DNA from: Paenibacillus yonginensis
GTDB lineage: Bacteria > Bacillota > Bacilli > Paenibacillales > Paenibacillaceae
Assembly: GCF_001685395.1 (NCBI RefSeq)
Contig: NZ_CP014167.1
Span: 2,609,501-2,673,500, forward strand
DNA length: 64,000 nt
Direction of reading: 5' to 3'
A program made the translations under genes and the position numbers. Positions 1-7,424 of the stretch are shown piece after piece; positions within the stretch are counted from its first letter, which is position 1, and each line of letters starts with the position of its first letter. Under the pieces are notes generated by a model. It saw only the letters and a program-made list of their open reading frames with translations, ran no database searches and was not told the DNA's origin.

Positions 1-935
1 ATCATTTCCCGCGGGATCGTCGCACCGCAAGCGATGCTTTGTACCAATACCAGCGGCATATTGATCAGCATCCCCCCTTGCCCCGCCAGAATGCAGAACA
101 GGCTGGTGAACTCAATGGCTGCGAACATTTCAAGCGAATGGATCATCCAGTTCTCAAAGAAAACGCCTGCACTGTATCCATGAATGGCATGATAAATCGA
201 AACCCCAATCAGCGGAACTATTAAAGCAAGCAGCAAGTTTACGCCCTGCAGATGGAGGAAGGCTTTGCCGGCACCAAGCTTGCTTCTAAGCTGCTTAAGC
301 GCCCCGATGCTCATCATCGAATAAATCATGGAGCCGACATATGAGGCCATCGACAAGAACATCGGAGCCATTTGATTATGCAGACCAGCGGGAACTGTAT
401 TTGTGGTTACAATGTTGGGCACCACCTTGTTCATGACACTGCCTACCGTCTGTTTTGCCTGCTCCTCCGGCATTTGGAACTTCTGCAGCAATTGTGCAAA
501 CCCCTGCGTTTGTGTTTGAGCGGTCAATTGATCCGAAATTTGATTGACGACGGCTTGCATACTGCTCGTAACCGTCTGGGCATTGGACTGGTTCATAAAG
601 AAATCCAGCTTTGCTTGCTCTCCCTGTGCAGTCATATTAGCTGTAAAATCCTGCGGAATATGGATGATCAAATGGATGTCCCGATCATTTAATTCCTCTT
701 TAGCTTTGTCTAACGACAGGCTGGTCACCAAATGAAACGGAAGATTCTCCTTCAGCTGAGCCACCAGCTGTTCGCCGGTTTGCGTATCTTCATTCACGAT
801 GGCTACCGTCAGCTGATCCATATTTTTGGGAACTGAGCTGTACCCCCACATAAAAATGCTCATCATGACGATTTGATAAAAAACCATCATAAAAATCCCG
901 GAGATCACTCCTTTATGCTTCAAAAATGATTTCAT
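1..935 (-). CDS. DUF3533 / YhgE-Pip-like ABC-2 type membrane protein (partial)
   Basis: The gene runs off the left edge of the window, so only the N-terminal ~311 codons are present. Translation from the ATG at 935 gives a cytoplasmic start (MKSFLKHKGVIS), one membrane segment at about residues 12-32, then a large extracytoplasmic region rich in Gln, Asn and Asp. Further hydrophobic segments begin around residue 220. This is the layout of DUF3533/YhgE-Pip or ABC-2 type permease proteins, which carry drugs or lipids or serve as phage receptors. A GGAGAG ribosome-binding site precedes the start. The promoter region facing the PadR gene contains a palindrome, so PadR-controlled efflux is a reasonable inference. 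The substrate is unknown. Confidence 0.75.
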   Translation of the reverse strand, partial: MKSFLKHKGVISGIFMMVFYQIVMMSIFMWGYSSVPKNMDQLTVAIVNEDTQTGEQLVAQLKENLPFHLVTSLSLDKAKEELNDRDIHLIIHIPQDFTANMTAQGEQAKLDFFMNQSNAQTVTSSMQAVVNQISDQLTAQTQTQGFAQLLQKFQMPEEQAKQTVGSVMNKVVPNIVTTNTVPAGLHNQMAPMFLSMASYVGSMIYSMMSIGALKQLRSKLGAGKAFLHLQGVNLLLALIVPLIGVSIYHAIHGYSAGVFFENWMIHSLEMFAAIEFTSLFCILAGQGGMLINMPLVLVQSIACGATIPREM

Positions 936-968
936 GGTTTCTCTCCTCTATCTTAATTTAAATTTAAA

Positions 969-1009
969 TTACTTTAATTAGAGTACACTGTTTAGAGTAA
1001 TTATGTCAA
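969..1009 (-). promoter_or_regulatory. Putative PadR operator overlapping the permease promoter
   Basis: A 32-bp imperfect palindrome (969-1000, centred on GTAC, 12 of 16 pairs complementary, outer arms TTACT/AGTAA) lies directly downstream of a TTGACA -35 hexamer on the minus strand (1009-1004). It covers the place where the -10 of the permease gene must lie. PadR repressors bind palindromes in such positions, and a PadR gene is the next gene. The assignment is inferred. Confidence 0.45.
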
Positions 1010-1017
1010 CAGAGGGT

Positions 1018-1049
1018 ACAAAAAACCTCATCAGCAGGTCCTGATGAGG
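1018..1049 (-). terminator. Rho-independent terminator of the padR-like gene
   Basis: The inverted repeat CCTCATCAG/CTGATGAGG (1026-1049) is followed on the minus strand by a run of T, 30 bases downstream of the regulator's stop codon. Confidence 0.85.
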
Positions 1050-1080
1050 TTCGGATTATATTTGGAAGTTCGGCGCTCAG

Positions 1081-1608
1081 CTACATTTGTTTCACAATTT
1101 CCAGAAGGCGCTCAAAATATATTTTTTCATTCTCCAACCCGTTTTGCGAATAGTCGGCAAGTAATTGAAGCTCCGGTTTCTTCAGCATTTCGGGGAAGTT
1201 TTGTTTATTCCGTTCTATGAATTCAATTCGCTGGTCTATTTTCTGGCGGATATCTTCGATCAGCATAACCACTCGTTCCTTCTCCACTAATCTCAGATAA
1301 GGAATCGAGCTATATAAGGAGCTGACGCTTATATTTTTCTTGAAATTTTTGTAAATTTCATCCTTCAGTCCCTGCCGGCCTTTGTCGGTAATGGCATACA
1401 TGGTTTTGTCGGGCCGGTTCTCCGAATGGACTACTTCTACTTCCTCGATATAACCTTTTTTTAATAATGACTCAAAGTTGTAATATAAAGTACCGTCGGA
1501 GATCGAAATAACGCTGTCCAGATCAAAACGTTGGATTTTCTTTTTGATTTCATAGGGATGACTCACTTCATCCCAAAGCATCCCCAAAATAGCGATTTGA
1601 ATCGACAT
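1081..1608 (-). CDS. PadR family transcriptional regulator
   Basis: A 175-aa protein starting MSIQIAILGML. The N-terminal ~90 residues form the winged helix typical of PadR (DEVSHPYEIKKKIQ followed by SDGTLYYNFESLLKKGYIEE). The C-terminal half is the long helical dimerisation segment of subfamily 1 and 2 members. The reading frame is open further upstream, to 1731. The start at 1608 is chosen because it follows GGCGGAAGAAG and matches the family's usual N-terminus. PadR proteins repress efflux or stress genes and are released by phenolics, drugs or other ligands. The next gene downstream is the truncated DUF3533 permease, with a palindrome over its promoter, so that gene is the likely target. 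Confidence 0.85.
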   Translation of the reverse strand: MSIQIAILGMLWDEVSHPYEIKKKIQRFDLDSVISISDGTLYYNFESLLKKGYIEEVEVVHSENRPDKTMYAITDKGRQGLKDEIYKNFKKNISVSSLYSSIPYLRLVEKERVVMLIEDIRQKIDQRIEFIERNKQNFPEMLKKPELQLLADYSQNGLENEKIYFERLLEIVKQM

Positions 1609-1738
1609 CTTCTTCCGCCTTTCTAAACAAACAAAATCCATTGCTGTCAAAGTAACAATAGTGAATCCCCTATTCTCTGTCAAGCTTTGACCTGCTGGGG
1701 GGAGTTCCGCTTTATCGTCTGTTCTGGACAAATCCAGC

Positions 1739-1768
1739 TTGCAAAAGGGACAATCCTGATCCTATACT
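1739..1768 (+). promoter_or_regulatory. Probable sigma-A promoter of the aldo/keto reductase
   Basis: TTGCAA (1739-1744) and TATACT (1763-1768) are separated by 18 bp, about 45 bp upstream of the gene's AAGGAGG ribosome-binding site and ATG. Confidence 0.5.
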
Positions 1769-1814
1769 GAACGTGCAGTTCACTATAAAACCTATCTATT
1801 AAGGAGGCATTCAC

Positions 1815-2681
1815 ATGGGAAATCAAGGAACAGCAGCAGCATCCGGTACATTCAAAATCGGCGGAGATCTGACGGTTAACCGTCTCGGTTATGGGGTTAT
1901 GCAATTGACCGGACCTGGGGTCTGGGGAGACCCGGCGGATCCGGAGGAAGCGGTTCGCGTGCTGCAAAGAGCCGCAGAGCTAGACGTGACATTGATAGAT
2001 ACCGCCGATTCCTATGGGCCTTTTGTTGCGGATCATTTGATCAAGAAAGCTCTTTATCCTTATAAACAAGATCTGGTGATTGCCACCAAGGTCGGCTTCA
2101 CCCGCAGCGGACCAGACGACTGGCGGCCTGTAGGACGTCCGGAATATCTTCGCCAGCAGGTAGAGCTCAACCTCCGCCATCTTGGCCTGGAACGGATTGA
2201 TCTCCTCCAGCTCCACCGGATCGATCCTAAAGTTCCCCTGGAGGAACAAATCGGCGAATTGGCCCTGCTCCGGAAGGAAGGCAAAATCCGCCACATCGGA
2301 TTGAGCGAAGTTACGGTGGACCAGCTGAAGGCGGCCAATGAAATTGCGCCGATCGTCTCTGTACAGAACCTGTACAATCTGGCTAAACGCGACGCCGAGC
2401 CTGTTCTCGAATATGCGGAAGCCAACAACATCGCTTTCATCCCCTGTTTTCCGCTCGCAACCGGAGCGCTGGCCAAAGCCGGCGGACCGCTTGATGAGCT
2501 GGCCGCCCGCCTGCAGGCCAAACCCTCGCAGCTGGCGCTGGCCTGGCTGCTCAAACGTTCGCCGGTAATGCTGCCGATTCCAGGCACTTCCAAGGTGGCT
2601 CACCTGGAGGAGAACATCGCCGCGGCAAGCATTCAGCTCAGCGAAGCTGATTATGAAGCTTTGTCCAAACTTGGACAATAA
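1815..2681 (+). CDS. Aldo/keto reductase
   Basis: A 288-aa NADPH-dependent oxidoreductase of the AKR (beta/alpha)8-barrel superfamily. The catalytic tetrad is visible: Asp and Tyr in DTADSYG, Lys in IATKVGF, and His in LLQLHRIDP. A C-terminal cofactor loop (LPIPGTSKVAHLEEN) follows. It most resembles the general bacterial oxidoreductase subgroup (YccK/YajO-like), with an unknown carbonyl substrate. Translation starts at an ATG behind AAGGAGG. The gene is a single transcription unit divergent from the PadR-like gene and ends at a strong bidirectional terminator shared with hutH. Confidence 0.92.
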   Translation: MGNQGTAAASGTFKIGGDLTVNRLGYGVMQLTGPGVWGDPADPEEAVRVLQRAAELDVTLIDTADSYGPFVADHLIKKALYPYKQDLVIATKVGFTRSGPDDWRPVGRPEYLRQQVELNLRHLGLERIDLLQLHRIDPKVPLEEQIGELALLRKEGKIRHIGLSEVTVDQLKAANEIAPIVSVQNLYNLAKRDAEPVLEYAEANNIAFIPCFPLATGALAKAGGPLDELAARLQAKPSQLALAWLLKRSPVMLPIPGTSKVAHLEENIAAASIQLSEADYEALSKLGQ

Positions 2682-2703
2682 GCTGCTGAAGCAGCTGCTA
2701 TAT

Positions 2704-2741
2704 AAACAGGCACGGCGGAATTGATTCCGCCGTGCCTGTTT
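2704..2741. terminator. Bidirectional terminator between aldo/keto reductase and hutH
   Basis: A perfect 17-bp stem (AAACAGGCACGGCGGAA and its complement) with a TTGA loop. It is flanked by A-rich sequence on one side and T-rich sequence on the other, and lies between two converging genes. Confidence 0.9.
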
Positions 2742-2770
2742 GATTTGTTCTCCGCTGCTGGTTCTGTAAG

Positions 2771-4312
2771 CTAACCAATCGAGGCCTTTCCCGCCAAGGC
2801 CGTCTGTACGTCAGTTTGTTTCATCCAATCCGCAATTATGGCGAAGTCCCCTGACAGAATACGGTCTTCGCCGACAAACGGAACCCGCATGCGGCATTCC
2901 TCGTACAGCCACCGGGTTCCCTTTCCCAGCTTCTGCGGCTCTCGGAAGTCGGCGGCCTGCGCACCGCACAACAGTTCGATCGCCAGAACGGAATAAGCGT
3001 TATTTACGATCTGCATCGCTTTGCGGGCCGCAATCGTGCCCATGCTGACATGGTCCTCCTGGTTGCCTGAAGATGGAATGGAGTCGACGCTGGCCGGATG
3101 AGACAAGGCTTTATTCTCCGAAACGACAGCCGCCGCCGCATATTGGGCAATCATATACCCGGACTGCAGGCCGCCGTTCAAGGTCAAGAAAGCCGGCAGC
3201 CCCTCGTTCAGATGCGGATTCACCAGCCGTTCGATACGGCGCTCCGAGATATTGGCCAGCTCGGAAGCGCAGATCGACAGGTGATCCATCGGCAGTGCAA
3301 TCGGCTGACCGTGGAAATTCCCGCCGGAAATGACGCGGTCCTCCTCTACAAAGATCAGCGGATTATCCGTCGCCGAGTTGATTTCGATCTCCAGCTTTTC
3401 CTTAATGTAAGCCAGCCCATCGCGGCTGGCCCCATGCACCTGCGGGGCGCAGCGCAAGGAATATGCATCCTGCACGCGAAGCTCTCCCTGACCGGTCATA
3501 TGCCCGCTGCCCGCCGTCAAGAGGCGGATATTCTCGGCAGACCGGCTTTGCCCCGGATGCGGCCGAATGCTGTGCGTCAGCGGATCAAACGCATCCCGCA
3601 CCCCGAGCAGCGCTTCGGCCGTCAAAGCGGCCGTGCAGTCGGCCCAGCGCGCCAGGTTGATCGCATCGTAGCAGGCGAGTACGCCTACGGCGGTCATCGC
3701 CTGAGTGCCGTTGATCAGCGCCAGCCCTTCTTTGGCCTGCAGGGTCACCGGGAGCAGGCCGGCCCGCAGCAGCGCCGCGGCACCCGGCAGGCGTTCACCG
3801 CCGTAATAGGCCTCGCCTTCGCCAAGCAGCACCAGCGCCAGATGCGACAGCGGGGCCAAATCGCCGCTTGCGCCGAGCGAACCTTTTTCCGGAATCACCG
3901 GTGTGACTCCCTTGTTCAGCATCGCCACCATCAGCTCAATCACTTTCGGCCGGATACCCGACACGCCGATCAGCAGCGCATTGACGCGCAGCAGCATAAT
4001 CGCTCTTGCCACTTCCACCGGGAACGGTTCTCCAATGCCGCAGGCATGGCTGCGGATCAAATTCAGCTGAAGCTGCTGCACATCGCCGCCTGAAATATAG
4101 GTATCGCTGAATTTGCCGAAGCCTGTTGTCAGGCCGTACACCACCTTCTGATCGTCAAGAAGCTGCTCGACATAATCGCGTGACCTCCGTACCCGGATCA
4201 AACTCTCCGGAGCGATCATGATCTTCTGCCCGAACCTGGCCACTTCCACAACCTTCTCAACCGTAAGGGAACAGCCGTTTACGACTGTCATTTTCTCCAT
4301 CGTCTGATTCAT
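2771..4312 (-). CDS. hutH: Histidine ammonia-lyase (histidase)
   Basis: A 513-aa enzyme that deaminates L-histidine to urocanate, the first step of histidine catabolism, in the cytoplasm. The ASG triad that cyclises to the MIO electrophile lies at about residues 148-150 within GSLGASGDLAPL. The active-site regions GLTTGFGKF and SSGNQEDHVSMG are also intact, and the length is normal for the family. The start at 4312 follows AGGGGGAG, with another possible start five codons in. The gene follows hutP with a 221-nt leader containing a terminator and UAG triplets, as in the Bacillus hut operon. Unlike that operon, no hutU, hutI or hutG follows; the next gene faces the other way. Confidence 0.96.
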   Translation of the reverse strand: MNQTMEKMTVVNGCSLTVEKVVEVARFGQKIMIAPESLIRVRRSRDYVEQLLDDQKVVYGLTTGFGKFSDTYISGGDVQQLQLNLIRSHACGIGEPFPVEVARAIMLLRVNALLIGVSGIRPKVIELMVAMLNKGVTPVIPEKGSLGASGDLAPLSHLALVLLGEGEAYYGGERLPGAAALLRAGLLPVTLQAKEGLALINGTQAMTAVGVLACYDAINLARWADCTAALTAEALLGVRDAFDPLTHSIRPHPGQSRSAENIRLLTAGSGHMTGQGELRVQDAYSLRCAPQVHGASRDGLAYIKEKLEIEINSATDNPLIFVEEDRVISGGNFHGQPIALPMDHLSICASELANISERRIERLVNPHLNEGLPAFLTLNGGLQSGYMIAQYAAAAVVSENKALSHPASVDSIPSSGNQEDHVSMGTIAARKAMQIVNNAYSVLAIELLCGAQAADFREPQKLGKGTRWLYEECRMRVPFVGEDRILSGDFAIIADWMKQTDVQTALAGKASIG

Positions 4313-4354
4313 GCTGTTCTTGTCTCCCCCTGTCCTTCTTCTTCAACTCCACAA

Positions 4355-4393
4355 CAAAAAAGCCCATACCAAAAAGAGTCCGGTATCGGCTTT
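4355..4393 (-). terminator. hut attenuator (intrinsic terminator between hutP and hutH)
   Basis: On the minus strand a stem with AGCCGATACC paired to GGTATGGGCT (9 of 10 pairs) is followed by TTTTTT. It lies inside the hutP-hutH leader, so it would stop transcription before hutH unless antiterminated. This matches the known HutP-controlled terminator of Bacillus subtilis. Confidence 0.8.
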
Positions 4394-4412
4394 CTAAACC
4401 TTCTATTCGCTA
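4394..4412 (-). promoter_or_regulatory. Putative HutP-binding UAG triplet cluster
   Basis: Three UAG triplets on the transcript (complements at 4410-4412, 4403-4405 and 4394-4396), with extra AAG triplets between them, lie immediately 5' of the attenuator stem. The spacers are 4 and 6 nt. HutP is known to bind spaced NAG/UAG triplets next to or within the terminator in the presence of histidine and magnesium. Binding here is inferred from position and motif. Confidence 0.55.
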
Positions 4413-4533
4413 AACGGCCGCTTCTGCTGCCTATAAGAAACTCGCTTGTCAGTGCTTTTTCGTTCTCTTCCTTATGCTATACCGGAAGACTACTCCAGGT
4501 GCACATCACAGGTTGAAACCATGAGGATCAGCG

Positions 4534-4992
4534 CTAAATATGATTAAATCCGAAACCAACGGCCTCGTGTTCAAACCCTTTCTTAGGCGCCCCAATCGTC
4601 CCGTAGATGCTGACCGCTATCCATTCGCCTTCATGTTTGACGGCGCCTTCCATCTTCCCGCGTACAATGGCAAAGGTCAAGCCCACCGTCCGCAAAATCT
4701 CGCCGAACTGCGTAACGCCGCGCCCCAGCGCCTGAATGGCTTCAATAATCGCATGATAAACAGCGTGAACCTCACGATAGGAACTGCTATCGATGATATG
4801 GTTGTTTTTGGCCGCTGTCTCCATGGCCGCCACAACCTTCGTAATATCCATGGCTCCGACACGTCCTATCGTATACTTATACCCCTGCTCGGTCAGCTGC
4901 TTCTCGATTTCCTCCCGCCATTCATGCTCCTGCAGAACAGCCAGCAAAAGAGATAACTTGCCGATTGGAAAAACGTTTGGTGAACCTGCCAT
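4534..4992 (-). CDS. hutP: HutP, hut operon positive regulator (RNA-binding antiterminator)
   Basis: A 152-aa protein closely matching Bacillus HutP along its length. It has the central GRVGAMDITKVVAAMETA block, the REVHAVYHAIIEAI block, and the C-terminal VSIYGTIGAP plus FGFNHI. HutP forms hexamers that bind histidine and magnesium and then grip UAG triplets in the hut leader, preventing formation of the terminator. The start at 4992 is chosen because GGGGAG precedes it; the frame is open for 22 more codons upstream. The gene is the first of the two-gene hutPH unit. Confidence 0.95.
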   Translation of the reverse strand: MAGSPNVFPIGKLSLLLAVLQEHEWREEIEKQLTEQGYKYTIGRVGAMDITKVVAAMETAAKNNHIIDSSSYREVHAVYHAIIEAIQALGRGVTQFGEILRTVGLTFAIVRGKMEGAVKHEGEWIAVSIYGTIGAPKKGFEHEAVGFGFNHI

Positions 4993-5058
4993 TGTCTCCT
5001 TCTCCCCTATCTTTAAATAACCCCGCACAAAGAGGAGCCTGCTCAGAAGCTCACACAA

Positions 5059-5353
5059 CTACTCTGCGGAACTCATGAAACCTCTGCTATAGAAACTAAA
5101 AAAATGCGCCCAAAAACAAGAACCGCAAGGTCCCTCTTTAAAGCCCATTCTTTAGACTAAATATCTATTTGGGTACTATAAGCTTTCTCAAATATAACGC
5201 GGCGCGAGGTTTAAAGTCAATTGAGGGGTCTTTGAAAGACGACAAAAGATTCAAGGCGCAAGGCTGAAAATAAATCCCTTGACTTTTCACCATGTCCACG
5301 CAGGCTCTTGACAGCCCTGTGCTATAGTGGAATTTAGAAAAAGGGGGATTCTC
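5059..5353. other. Intergenic region upstream of hutP
   Basis: About 295 bases between divergent hutP and the broken pentapeptide-repeat gene. It must hold the hutP promoter, but no convincing -35/-10 pair with normal spacing was found by eye. No coding sequence, repeat or stable hairpin stands out. Confidence 0.4.
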
Positions 5354-5716
5354 ATGTTTCAGCACAGCTACCTGGAAGAAATCATCTCCAGCCACTGCAG
5401 GTTCGCAGAATGTGATTTCCGCGGAGCGGCGACCGGTCTTATACCAACCTTCGACTGGCCCGCCTAGCGAAGCAGAACTTACGCGGAATCAAGTTTCATG
5501 AAGCCGACTTGTCCGGGGCGGATTTGGACAAAGCCGATCTGCGGGATTGCGACTTAAGTATGGCTTTATTGGCAAAAGCCAACCTGTAGAGGACAGATTT
5601 AAGAGGCGCAGATCATGGAGGAGGTTGATTTCAAAACTTTGACGCTCGCCGGCACGAAAAGGGACCGGGAACAAGCGGGATTGTTTTCCCTAGCGTACGG
5701 AGCCAAAATCGGGTAA
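5354..5716 (+). pseudogene. Pentapeptide-repeat protein, disrupted
   Basis: The reading starts at an ATG behind GGGGG (MFQHSYLEEIISSHCRFAEC) but meets a TAG at 5464-5466. The same frame then continues as clear pentapeptide repeats (LRGIKFHEADLSGADLDKAD, then LRDCDLSMALLAKANL) until a second stop at 5586-5588. After a frameshift near 5615 the typical C-terminal block (MEEVDFKTLTLAGTK, then LFSLAYGAKIG) is readable up to the TAA at 5714. Two nonsense changes and a frameshift make this a decayed gene of the YjbI-like family, whose members fold as right-handed quadrilateral helices. The original function is unknown. Confidence 0.75.
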
Positions 5717-5740
5717 AAGATCATGATTAAAACCTAAAAG

Positions 5741-5815
5741 AAAGAGCCCGTACCGACAAGGCATGCAGGACATGGACCGTCCAGCTATTCTCTATGGCAA
5801 TGGGCTCTTTTTTGT
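5741..5815. terminator. Putative terminator between the pentapeptide pseudogene and the PTS operon
   Basis: AAAGAGCCC (5741-5749) pairs with GGGCTCTTT (5802-5810), followed by more T. The 52-nt loop holds an internal GGAC/GTCC helix. It lies after the stop codons of converging genes. The loop is unusually long for a simple terminator. Confidence 0.55.
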
Positions 5816-5853
5816 TATTGTATTCGTTATTGGTTTATTAATCGGCTAATCTG

Positions 5854-7122
5854 TTACGCAGCTCCAAACAGCTTCATAATACCGATGATCAAGCTGCCGA
5901 CAATGCCGAAGTCGGAATCGCCGAAGGTTGTGCCGCCAAAGCCAAGGTCGCCCATGAAGACGAGCAGGATTGCCGGCAGGAAGCTGATGATCAGGCCGTT
6001 CGCGAAGGCGCCGAGCGCCGCCCCGCGGCGTCCGCCGGTAGCATTGCCGAACACGCCTGCCGCTGCGCCGGTGAAGAAGTGAGGCACCAGACCCGGCACG
6101 ATAACGGCCAAACCGACGGCCGGCAGGATGAACATTGAGATCAGACCGGCCGCAAAGCTGGAGATAAAGCCGATAATGACTGCATTAGGCGCAAATGGGA
6201 ACACCGTAGGGCAGTCGAGTGCCGGTTTGGCATTTGGCGCGATTTTCTCGGCTATCCCTTTGAAAGCAGGTACGATTTCCGCAATCAGCATCCGCACGCC
6301 CGCCAGGATAATGTACACGCCGGCAGCGAATGTAATCGCTTGCATCAACGAGAAGACAATAAAGTTGGATCCGCCGGACAGCTCGCCTTCAATATAGGTT
6401 GGGCCTGCAAACAACGCAACCACGATGAAAAAGATCGCCATCGTCAGCGATACCGCTACCGACGTGTCACGCAGGAAGCCAAGCGATTTCGGCACTTTAA
6501 TCTGTTCGGTCGTCTGTTCCTTGTTGCCGAACTTGCGGCCGATCACCGCCGAGGTGAAGTAGCCGATTGAACCGAAATGGCCCACCGCAAAATCGTCGCT
6601 GCCCGTAATCTGCCGCACATAAGGCTGCAGCAGCGCCGGGAACAGCACCATACACAAGCCGAGAATGACAGCGCCGATCAGCACAAGCATTGCACCGGAA
6701 AGTCCGGCTACAGACAAGGTCACCGCGATCAGACAGGCCATAAACAGCGTATGGTGTCCGGTCAGGAAGATAAATTTGAAGCGGGTGAACCGCGCCAGCA
6801 AAATGTTGACGATCATCCCCAGCACCATAATCAAGGCGGTAGAAGTGCCGAATTTACCTTGAGCCGCCGCTACAATCGCTTCGTTATTCGGAATGACGCC
6901 GGACACGGAGAAGGCACGGTTGAACATTTGCCCGAAGATGTCCAGAGCCCCTGTCAGCACGGTTGCCCCGGCTCCCAGAATAACAAATCCCATGATCGTC
7001 TTCAGCGTGCCGGAGACAACGTTAGCCGCTGACTTTTTCTGCAGCAGTAGCCCTACCAGGGCAAATAAACCTACCAGAATGGACGGAGTGCCCAAAATAT
7101 CTTTCATGATCAGGTCCAGCAT
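5854..7122 (-). CDS. ulaA: PTS ascorbate-type transporter subunit IIC (UlaA/SgaT family)
   Basis: A 422-aa polytopic membrane protein with about ten to twelve hydrophobic segments. It has the SgaT/UlaA hallmark regions LTGHHTLFMACL and HFGSIGYFTSAVIGRKFG and an N-terminal GLFALVGLLLQKKS. It would move L-ascorbate or a related acid sugar across the membrane while EIIB phosphorylates it. The ATG at 7122 is preferred because GAGGG sits 9 nt upstream; a GTG three codons earlier is possible. It lies downstream of ulaB in the same unit. The true substrate is not certain, since no ulaD, ulaE, ulaF or ulaG is present here. Confidence 0.9.
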   Translation of the reverse strand: MLDLIMKDILGTPSILVGLFALVGLLLQKKSAANVVSGTLKTIMGFVILGAGATVLTGALDIFGQMFNRAFSVSGVIPNNEAIVAAAQGKFGTSTALIMVLGMIVNILLARFTRFKFIFLTGHHTLFMACLIAVTLSVAGLSGAMLVLIGAVILGLCMVLFPALLQPYVRQITGSDDFAVGHFGSIGYFTSAVIGRKFGNKEQTTEQIKVPKSLGFLRDTSVAVSLTMAIFFIVVALFAGPTYIEGELSGGSNFIVFSLMQAITFAAGVYIILAGVRMLIAEIVPAFKGIAEKIAPNAKPALDCPTVFPFAPNAVIIGFISSFAAGLISMFILPAVGLAVIVPGLVPHFFTGAAAGVFGNATGGRRGAALGAFANGLIISFLPAILLVFMGDLGFGGTTFGDSDFGIVGSLIIGIMKLFGAA

Positions 7123-7154
7123 AGCTGCCACCCTCTTTCTTCTTCATAGGATTT

Positions 7155-7424
7155 TTAGGACAGATGTGGTTCCAGCTTGGATTTAATCTCCGGAATGCTC
7201 ATCATGTTCTCCAAAGTAACGATGGTCCGGCTGCCGTCGTCCAGCTGTTCCACAATATCGGCTGCACCGATGTAGATATCCGCTTTAACCGTTCTGGCCG
7301 AAGCCAAATCGGTATGATCCACTTCAGCTGTTTGTCCCAGCTCATCCAATGCTTTCTTGACGTTGATCTCCATGATGAAGCTGCTTCCAAGTCCGTTGCC
7401 GCATACCACCATAATGTTCTTCAT
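7155..7424 (-). CDS. ulaB: PTS ascorbate-type transporter subunit IIB
   Basis: An 89-aa cytoplasmic protein with the P-loop-like phosphocysteine motif VVCGNGLGSS; Cys8 is the expected phosphorylation site. Length and fold match stand-alone SgaB/UlaB. It receives phosphate from an EIIA domain and passes it to the sugar bound by UlaA. A strong AAGGAGG precedes the ATG, and the gene overlaps the end of the upstream regulator gene by 4 bases (ATGA), which implies translational coupling. No separate EIIA gene is present; the upstream regulator carries a C-terminal EIIA domain that may fill that role. Confidence 0.93.
   Translation of the reverse strand: MKNIMVVCGNGLGSSFIMEINVKKALDELGQTAEVDHTDLASARTVKADIYIGAADIVEQLDDGSRTIVTLENMMSIPEIKSKLEPHLS

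Noticed and set aside
1680-1967. A minus-strand ORF overlapping the promoter and start of the aldo/keto reductase.
   Set aside because: It crosses a divergent promoter region, has no ribosome-binding site and encodes no recognisable protein.
3098-4093. A long + strand ORF opposite hutH (331 aa).
   Set aside because: It lies antisense to a highly conserved gene, has no ribosome-binding site and has the biased composition typical of shadow frames.
5308-5323. TTGACA followed by TATAGT upstream of the pentapeptide pseudogene.
   Set aside because: The hexamers are only 9 bp apart, far too close for a sigma-A promoter.
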